Source: Pseudomonas zanjanensis
Lineage (GTDB): Bacteria; Pseudomonadota; Gammaproteobacteria; Pseudomonadales; Pseudomonadaceae
Reading direction: 5' to 3'
Length of the DNA stretch: 64,000 nt
Assembly: GCF_014268745.2 (NCBI RefSeq)
Contig: NZ_JABWRB020000005.1
Span: 1-64,000, forward strand
Shown here: positions 59,170 to 64,000 of the stretch, one piece after another
Layout: each line of letters begins with the position of its first letter
Numbering within the stretch: position 1 is the stretch's first letter
Position numbers and translations under genes: made by a program
Notes under the pieces: model-generated
Database searches by the model: none
What the model was told of the DNA's origin: nothing
Seen by the model: only the letters and a program-made list of their open reading frames with translations

Positions 59170-60135
59170 TTACTGCGCGTTCGCAACGGCCGCCGGCGGC
59201 GTCCAGATCACGTCCTTGATGCTCAAGGGCTTGGGAATCAGTTTGAGCTGGTAGAAGCTGTCGGCGATTTTCTGCTGCGCCGCCACCACCTCCGGCGTGA
59301 GGAACAGCGCCCCGTAGCCTTGGCGTTTCACCGACGTCAGGGTGATGTCCGCCGGCAGGCCGAGCAGCGGCGAGACCTGTTTGGTCACGTCTTCAGGATT
59401 GGCCTTGGACCACTCCCCCACTGCCCGCACTTCTTCCACCAGGGCGGTAATGACTTGGGGATTTTTTTGCGCATAGGGCTTGGTGGCGAGGTAGAACTGG
59501 TGGTTATCGACGATGCCTTTGCCGTCACGCAGGGTGCGAGCCTGCAACTGTTGTTCGGCGGCCGCCTGGTACGGGTCCCAGATCACCCAGGCGTCTACGC
59601 TGCCCCGTTCGAACGCGGCACGGGCATCGGCTGGCGGCAGGAAAACCGTCTGGATATCGGAATACTTGAGACCCGCGTCTTCCAACGCCCGCACCAGCAG
59701 GTAGTGGACGTTGGAGCCTTTGTTCAGCACGACCTTCTTGCCCTTGAGGTCTTGCACCGATTGGATGGCCGAGCCTTTCGGCACCAGGATGGCCTCGCTG
59801 GTGGGCGCCGGCGGCTCGTAAGCAACGTAAAGCAGGTCGGCGCCCGCGGCCTGGGCAAACACTGGCGGCGTTTCACCGGTCACGCCGAAGTCGATGGAAC
59901 CGACGTTCAAGCCTTCCAGCAGCTGCGGACCTCCGGGGAATTCGGTCCATTGCACGTCCACGCCTTGGGCGGCGAGGCGCTTCTCCAACGAGCCCTTGGC
60001 CTTGAGCAGCACCAAGGTGCCGTATTTCTGATAACCGATCCGCAAGGTCTCGGCTTGAGCTTGGGTGATGACGCCGAGGGACACAGCCGCAGCAAACAGA
60101 GCGACCAGCCCGCGACGCAAAATGACAGTGCGCAT
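59170..60135 (-). CDS. ssuA: Sulfonate-binding periplasmic protein SsuA
   Basis: 321-residue aliphatic sulfonate-binding protein with signal peptide ending ITQAQAE and the motif IGYQKYGTLVLLKAKGSLEKRL. AAGGAG precedes the ATG at 60135. The 89-base gap to ssuE shows no strong structure. ABC import partner of SsuBC. Confidence 0.94.
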   Translation of the reverse strand: MRTVILRRGLVALFAAAVSLGVITQAQAETLRIGYQKYGTLVLLKAKGSLEKRLAAQGVDVQWTEFPGGPQLLEGLNVGSIDFGVTGETPPVFAQAAGADLLYVAYEPPAPTSEAILVPKGSAIQSVQDLKGKKVVLNKGSNVHYLLVRALEDAGLKYSDIQTVFLPPADARAAFERGSVDAWVIWDPYQAAAEQQLQARTLRDGKGIVDNHQFYLATKPYAQKNPQVITALVEEVRAVGEWSKANPEDVTKQVSPLLGLPADITLTSVKRQGYGALFLTPEVVAAQQKIADSFYQLKLIPKPLSIKDVIWTPPAAVANAQ

Positions 60136-60224
60136 GGCGCCTCTCCTTTTTGCTGTGGGTTTTGGCTGCACCTGCTGGGCCGTTGGCGGCTGAGTAAGGT
60201 GAGTTGAATCAGGGGTGTTCGGGT

Positions 60225-60818
60225 TCAAATGCTCCAGCGAGCACTCAACAAACGTTCGTTCAATACACTGGGGTCCAACGGCCGGGGCCGACGGGCCATG
60301 GCGCTGTAAAACTGTTCCAGCGCCTCGTCCAGGCGCTGCTGCAGGGCCGGCGCCAATTGCGCCTGGGCGCTGCCTTCGCCATAAGCGATCTGACTGTCTT
60401 CGGCAAAAATCCCATGGAGCATTTCCTGGGCCTTGAGCGCCGACAACACTGGTTTAAGGGCGTAATCCACCGCCAGCATGTGGGCGATGCTGCCACCGGT
60501 AGCCATGGGCAACACCACTTTGTGAGCCAGGGCCCGCTCAGGCAGCAGGTCCAGCACGGTCTTCAGCGCACCGGAAAAAGACGCCTTGTACACCGGCGTG
60601 GCGATCACCAGGCCATCAGCGTTTTCGATCTGCTGGAGCAGGTCGACGACCTTCGGGCTGTCGAAACGGGCATGGAGCAGATCTTCGGCCGGGAAATCGC
60701 GCACCTGATAGCTCACCACCTCCACACCTTGCTGTTGCAACCAACGTTGCGAGCGTTCCAGCAGCACCCCGGAGCGGGAGCGTTGGCTGGGACTGCCACC
60801 GAGTGAGACGACCAACAT
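60225..60818 (-). CDS. ssuE: NADPH-dependent FMN reductase SsuE
   Basis: 197-residue flavodoxin-like reductase supplying FMNH2 to SsuD. The phosphate-binding loop is LGGSPSQRSRS near the start, and PVYKASFSGALKTVLDLLP binds FMN. AAGGAAGG precedes the ATG. First gene of ssuEADCBF. Confidence 0.95.
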   Translation of the reverse strand: MLVVSLGGSPSQRSRSGVLLERSQRWLQQQGVEVVSYQVRDFPAEDLLHARFDSPKVVDLLQQIENADGLVIATPVYKASFSGALKTVLDLLPERALAHKVVLPMATGGSIAHMLAVDYALKPVLSALKAQEMLHGIFAEDSQIAYGEGSAQAQLAPALQQRLDEALEQFYSAMARRPRPLDPSVLNERLLSARWSI

Positions 60819-60887
60819 GCCTACCCTTCCTTAACTGTCACGTGCGATTCGCGGCGGGCGATCTCGCTGCATGGGCAAACCATAACA

Positions 60888-60957
60888 GGGGATTTATATA
60901 TCTTTAAATCATATTTATTCATTTGGTTATGCATTTAAGAGATATACAATTCAATTT
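60888..60957. promoter_or_regulatory. A+T-rich control region of ssu
   Basis: A block with runs such as TATATATCTTTAAATCATATTTA lies about 70-140 bases upstream of ssuE. Sulfate-starvation genes in pseudomonads are activated by CysB or a related LysR regulator at A+T-rich sites. The function is inferred; no exact -35/-10 is assigned. Confidence 0.4.
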
Positions 60958-60969
60958 CCTTGGCGCAAT

Positions 60970-60991
60970 AAAAAAGGCCGTCGAAACGGCC
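60970..60991 (-). terminator. Terminator facing lsfA
   Basis: GGCCGT-CGAA-ACGGCC hairpin with six A on the left, so on the minus strand it ends in T6; it should stop transcription from lsfA before the ssu control region. Confidence 0.8.
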
Positions 60992-61044
60992 AAAACCTGT
61001 TTATGGAAGTATCTAATCCGAGTCCCGCGCAGACCGAAAGTCAG

Positions 61045-61112
61045 CCTTCGCGAGCAAGCCCGCTCCCACATTGGAATGCGTACTCCTGTGGGAGCGGGCT
61101 TGCTCGCGAAGG
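61045..61112. repeat. REP pair, outward-facing, GCGGGCTTGCTCGC family
   Basis: Opposed copies only about 20 bases apart, between lsfA and its terminator. Confidence 0.88.
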
Positions 61113-61143
61113 CGATTGCAGCCATTACAGAAAATCCAAAGCC

Positions 61144-61782
61144 CTACTTGTTAGGCTGCGGTGTGAGGCGCAGGTAAGGTTTCACGGCACGATAGCCCTT
61201 GGGGAAACGCTGCTTGAGTTCTTCTTCATCCTTGAGCGACGGCACGATCACCACTTCATCGCCGTCCTGCCAGTTGGCCGGGGTGGCGACCTTGTAGTTG
61301 TCGGTCAGTTGCAGGGAATCGATCACCCGCAGGATCTCGTTGAAATTGCGCCCAGTGCTGGCGGGATAGGTGATGGTCAGGCGAATCTTCTTGTTCGGGT
61401 CGATCACGAACAATGAGCGCACGGTCAAGGTGTCGCTGGCGTTGGGGTGGATGAGGTCGTACAGATCAGAGACCTTGCGGTCGGCATCGGCCAGGATCGG
61501 AAAGTTGACCACGGCGTTCTGGGTCTCGTTGATGTCCTCGATCCACTTGTGGTGCGAGTCCACCGGGTCCACCGAGAGGGCAATGGCCTTGACCCCACGC
61601 TGGGCGAACTCGTCCTTGAGCTTGGCCGTAAGGCCCAATTCGGTGGTGCATACCGGCGTGAAATCCGCCGGGTGGGAAAACAGTACACCCCAACTGTCAC
61701 CGAGCCATTCGTGGAAGCGAATCTTGCCGGCGCTGGAATCCTGTTCGAAGTCGGGGGCGATGTCGCCGAGTCTGAGGCTCAT
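61144..61782 (-). CDS. lsfA: 1-Cys peroxiredoxin LsfA
   Basis: 212-residue Prx6-type peroxidase. The peroxidatic cysteine is C45 in ADFTPVCTTELG with conserved Thr and later Arg; no resolving cysteine is seen, so it is a 1-Cys enzyme. P. putida LsfA is induced by sulfate starvation and encoded beside ssu, as here, suggesting it handles peroxide formed by sulfonate oxygenation. Confidence 0.93.
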   Translation of the reverse strand: MSLRLGDIAPDFEQDSSAGKIRFHEWLGDSWGVLFSHPADFTPVCTTELGLTAKLKDEFAQRGVKAIALSVDPVDSHHKWIEDINETQNAVVNFPILADADRKVSDLYDLIHPNASDTLTVRSLFVIDPNKKIRLTITYPASTGRNFNEILRVIDSLQLTDNYKVATPANWQDGDEVVIVPSLKDEEELKQRFPKGYRAVKPYLRLTPQPNK

Positions 61783-62005
61783 GGTGCGGCTCCTGGATGA
61801 ATTGTTGTGAGCCCAAACTTTGCACCGGTTTCGATTGCTTTAAAAAGAATGAATATCCATTTATCTAGATCATTAGTGAATATAAAAAACTGTTCACTGG
61901 CGCCATTTCGCATACCGGCACAAGATCGTCAGCGAGGTTCGAGAAGGCCTCGAGTTGCTGAAAAGAGGAGAAATTCGAGGAAGGCTACAGGGGTGGGCCC
62001 TACTC

Positions 62006-62051
62006 GAAAACGCAAAGCCCTGCCCGGCGTATTGCCGGGCGGGGCTTTTTT
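62006..62051. terminator. Terminator, left copy of a duplicated element
   Basis: AAGCCCTGCCCGGC-GTATT-GCCGGGCGGGGCTT hairpin with an A-run on the left and T-run on the right. A near-identical element lies at 62954, beyond hepT. No convincing gene occupies 61783-62005; a short frame there continues in frame into mntA but has no recognisable product. Confidence 0.85.
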
Positions 62052-62116
62052 TGTTTTGTACCCACACTACGGAAATTATTGACGCGATTTCAGGACGAGC
62101 GGCTAGGATAGGCAGC

Positions 62117-62512
62117 ATGAACACTCAAGCCTTGCTGACTCATCTGCAAAACCACCTGCCAGGACTGCTGGCGGTTTACCTGTTCGGCAGCCATGCACAG
62201 GGCACCGCCGGGCCTGACAGTGATGTCGATTTGGCTGTGCTTTTATCCGGCGAAGTCGATCCTGTGTCGTTATGGCAGCTTTCAGGTGATCTGGCGGATA
62301 TCGCGGGCAGCCCCGTGGACCTGATCGATCTACGCGGGGCAACGACCGTCATGCAGTACCAGATCGTGACCCGAGGTCAGAGGCTCTGGGCCAGAGATGT
62401 ACAGGCTGGGTTGTTCGAGTGTTTTATTCTCAGCGAAAAAACCGCTCTCGATGAGGCTCGGGCAGGGTTGCTCAAGGATATTCAGGAAGAAGGCAGCGTG
62501 TATGGCCGATGA
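62117..62512 (+). CDS. mntA: MntA-type nucleotidyltransferase antitoxin
   Basis: 131-residue minimal nucleotidyltransferase with the signature FGSHAQGTAGPDSDVDLAV (GS...D-x-D), the catalytic pair D-x-D present. In the MNT/HEPN type VII toxin-antitoxin system MntA di- or tri-adenylylates the toxin HepT next to its active site. An in-frame longer start was rejected because AGGATAGG precedes ATG 62117. Overlaps hepT by 11 bases. Confidence 0.88.
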   Translation: MNTQALLTHLQNHLPGLLAVYLFGSHAQGTAGPDSDVDLAVLLSGEVDPVSLWQLSGDLADIAGSPVDLIDLRGATTVMQYQIVTRGQRLWARDVQAGLFECFILSEKTALDEARAGLLKDIQEEGSVYGR

Positions 62513-62930
62513 CATACTGATCAATAAAGCAGCGAGTATCGAGCGTTGCGTCGCCAGGGTGCGGGAGGAATATGAGAAAGATCCCGCTACGTTTGCCACC
62601 GATTTCACTCGCCAGGATTCGGCAGTCCTGAACATCCAGCGTGCGTGTGAAGCGGCACTGGACATGGGACAGCATTTGATCCGACGTGAACGATTGGGTG
62701 TCCCGCAAAGTGCCCGCGATACATTCGAATTGCTTTTTCAAGGCGGCTGGGTGGAAGAAAGGCTGGTTAAAAACCTGAAGAACATGGTGGGTTTCAGGAA
62801 CATCGCCGTGCATGACTACCAAGCCCTGCAGTTGCCGATCATGGTCGCGATCATTACCCAGCATCTGGGCGATTTCCTGGCGTTCAGCGCGTTCATACTG
62901 CGTAAGGACGCGGTGAAATCCAAGGAATAA
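62502..62930 (+). CDS. hepT: HepT-type HEPN ribonuclease toxin
   Basis: 142-residue all-helical HEPN protein. The active motif is RNIAVHDY, matching R-x4-H-x-Y with the tyrosine that MntA modifies. HEPN toxins cleave tRNA or mRNA; MntA neutralises them by AMPylation. An ATG with GAAGAAGGC upstream overlaps the mntA stop. The longer 5' extension in this frame is not the family N-terminus. Confidence 0.88.
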   Translation: MADDILINKAASIERCVARVREEYEKDPATFATDFTRQDSAVLNIQRACEAALDMGQHLIRRERLGVPQSARDTFELLFQGGWVEERLVKNLKNMVGFRNIAVHDYQALQLPIMVAIITQHLGDFLAFSAFILRKDAVKSKE

Positions 62931-62953
62931 AGCGATCTCCGGTTCGTTGAACC

Positions 62954-63002
62954 AAAAACGCAAAAGCCCCGCCCGGCGTATTGCCGGGCGGGGCTTTTTT
63001 TC
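62954..63002. terminator. Terminator, right copy of a duplicated element
   Basis: AAAAAGCCCCGCCCGGC-type stem with loop GTATT and T-run; serves hepT on the plus strand and the porin gene (stop at 63021) on the minus strand. The copy at 62006 differs at only a few bases. Confidence 0.92.
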
Positions 63003-63020
63003 GTCAGGCGAGCGCGTTGC

Positions 63021-64000
63021 TTACAGCAGCGGGATCGAGTAGCTGACGATCAGGCGGTTTTCATCCTGGTCGCGCTGACCTGGGATGTCGTTGCGCCAGG
63101 TAGCGTTTTTCCACATGACGCCAACGTTCTTCAGCGGACCTTCCGGTACGACGTAGCCAACAGTGATGTCACGTTCCCACTCGGTCTTGTCACCGGTGGC
63201 GTGGTCGATGTTGTCGCCGCGCAGGTAGATGACACCTGCGGTCAGGCCAGGAACACCGAGCTTGGCGAAGTCGTACGAGTAGCGACCCTGCCAGGTGCGT
63301 TCACCGGCACGGGCGAATTTGGCGATTTGCATGTCGGTGGTCAGGTAAGCCGACGAACCGTCACCCTGGTTCAGCCAAGGGAAATCGCTGTCGCCGTTGC
63401 TGGCCTGGTAGCCACCGCCAAAGGTGTGACCGGCAACGGTGTACAGGAACAGGCCGCTGTACAGGTTGTTGTCGACTTTGCCCTTGGTGACGCTGCCGCC
63501 ATAGTAGCCAGTGGTGTAGTAGGTGGAATCATGACCGTTGGCGCCGTCGCTGCGGCTGTTGAAATAACGCAGGTCGGACTTCAGCACGCCAGGGCCGATG
63601 GACCAGTTGTGCACCAGGCCCAGGAAGTGTTGCTTGTAGAAATCTTCCAGGTTGCCGTAGTAGTACTGGGCAGTCAGGTCCTTGGTGATTTTATAGTCAC
63701 CGCCACCGTAGATGAACTTGTTGCTGTCGCGACCGCTGGCGGTACGCCCGTTCGCACCGGCAATGGACAGCTCCTCGTTGTTGCTGGAGTTACGGCCCTT
63801 GGCGTGCTCGATCTGGCCGCCGATGAGCGTCAGGTCCTTGATCTCGTTCGAGGTGATCTGGCCACCTTGGAAGGTTTGCGGCAGCAGACGACCATCGTTG
63901 GTCACGATGACCGGCAGTTTTGGCTGCAGGGTGCCCAGCTTCAGCTCGGTCTGGGAGATCTTCGCCTTGGCGGTCAGGCCCAGGCTGGAGAAGTTATCCA
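63021..64000 (-). CDS. OprD-family outer membrane porin, 3' part
   Basis: The frame runs from the stop at 63021 to the window edge; the 5' end (signal peptide and first strands) is outside. The visible 326 or so residues are OprD-like: alternating short beta strands, GQIEHAKGRNSSN, NLEDFYKQHFLGLVHNWS and the terminal aromatic strand LIVSYSIPLL. Position near the spu region resembles P. aeruginosa oprE (PA0291), which I cannot confirm here. Substrates of the family include basic amino acids and small organics. Confidence 0.9.
   Translation of the reverse strand, partial: DNFSSLGLTAKAKISQTELKLGTLQPKLPVIVTNDGRLLPQTFQGGQITSNEIKDLTLIGGQIEHAKGRNSSNNEELSIAGANGRTASGRDSNKFIYGGGDYKITKDLTAQYYYGNLEDFYKQHFLGLVHNWSIGPGVLKSDLRYFNSRSDGANGHDSTYYTTGYYGGSVTKGKVDNNLYSGLFLYTVAGHTFGGGYQASNGDSDFPWLNQGDGSSAYLTTDMQIAKFARAGERTWQGRYSYDFAKLGVPGLTAGVIYLRGDNIDHATGDKTEWERDITVGYVVPEGPLKNVGVMWKNATWRNDIPGQRDQDENRLIVSYSIPLL

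Noticed and set aside
61886..62005. In-frame stretch (…EVREGLELLKRGEIRGRLQGW…) reminiscent of an alcohol dehydrogenase C-terminus upstream of mntA
   Set aside because: Only about 35 codons, no start or ribosome binding site, and similarity judged by eye. It may be chance or a relic; not enough to call a pseudogene.

Overview
The window reads as chromosomal DNA of a fluorescent-group Pseudomonas. Codon use is GC-rich. Two families of REP palindromes (cores GTGGGAGCGGGCTTGCTCGC and GTGGCGAGGGAGCTTGCTCC) fill many intergenic gaps. Gene order follows, from memory, the P. aeruginosa PAO1 PA03xx neighbourhood: trmB-thiG-thiS, mtgA, rpoH-ftsXEY, the M16 peptidase pair-rsmD, coaD-fdx1, mutM, ilvD, folA, and the spu polyamine locus next to hacB. 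The organism is inferred from this synteny and the repeats; no rRNA gene is present.

Layout. 0-7.7 kb: tRNA modification, thiamine thiazole synthesis, a peptidoglycan glycosyltransferase, the heat-shock sigma factor and the ftsYEX operon. 7.7-13.3 kb: an M16 peptidase pair with one catalytically dead member, rsmD, a hydrolase and a sulfurtransferase. 13.3-17.8 kb: a TetR repressor diverging from an aldehyde dehydrogenase, a Tat-exported lipoprotein and a GMC oxidoreductase. 18-36.6 kb: core housekeeping genes (coaD, fdx1, mutM, rlmI, ilvD, folA), transporters, phosphorylcholine phosphatase and several DUF proteins.

36.6-40.9 kb is compositionally foreign, much more A+T-rich than its surroundings. 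It holds a four-gene, single-strand cassette: a 2OG-Fe(II) oxygenase, an arabinose-5-phosphate isomerase-like SIS-CBS enzyme, an AEC-family permease and a second, actinobacterial-looking seryl-tRNA synthetase. It sits between a PPHD-like/DUF block and hacB. I consider it the best candidate for an undescribed system, either a small-molecule pathway with a self-protecting synthetase or one that uses Ser-tRNA or seryl-adenylate.

41-55 kb: hacB acylase and the complete spu locus (spuABCDEFGH on the minus strand, spuI diverging), which imports and degrades putrescine and spermidine through gamma-glutamylation and transamination. 55-62 kb: a TetR regulator, the sulfonate operon ssuEADCBF and the sulfate-starvation peroxiredoxin lsfA. 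62-64 kb: a MntA/HepT toxin-antitoxin pair bracketed by two near-identical terminators, then the 3' part of an OprD-family porin gene that runs off the window.
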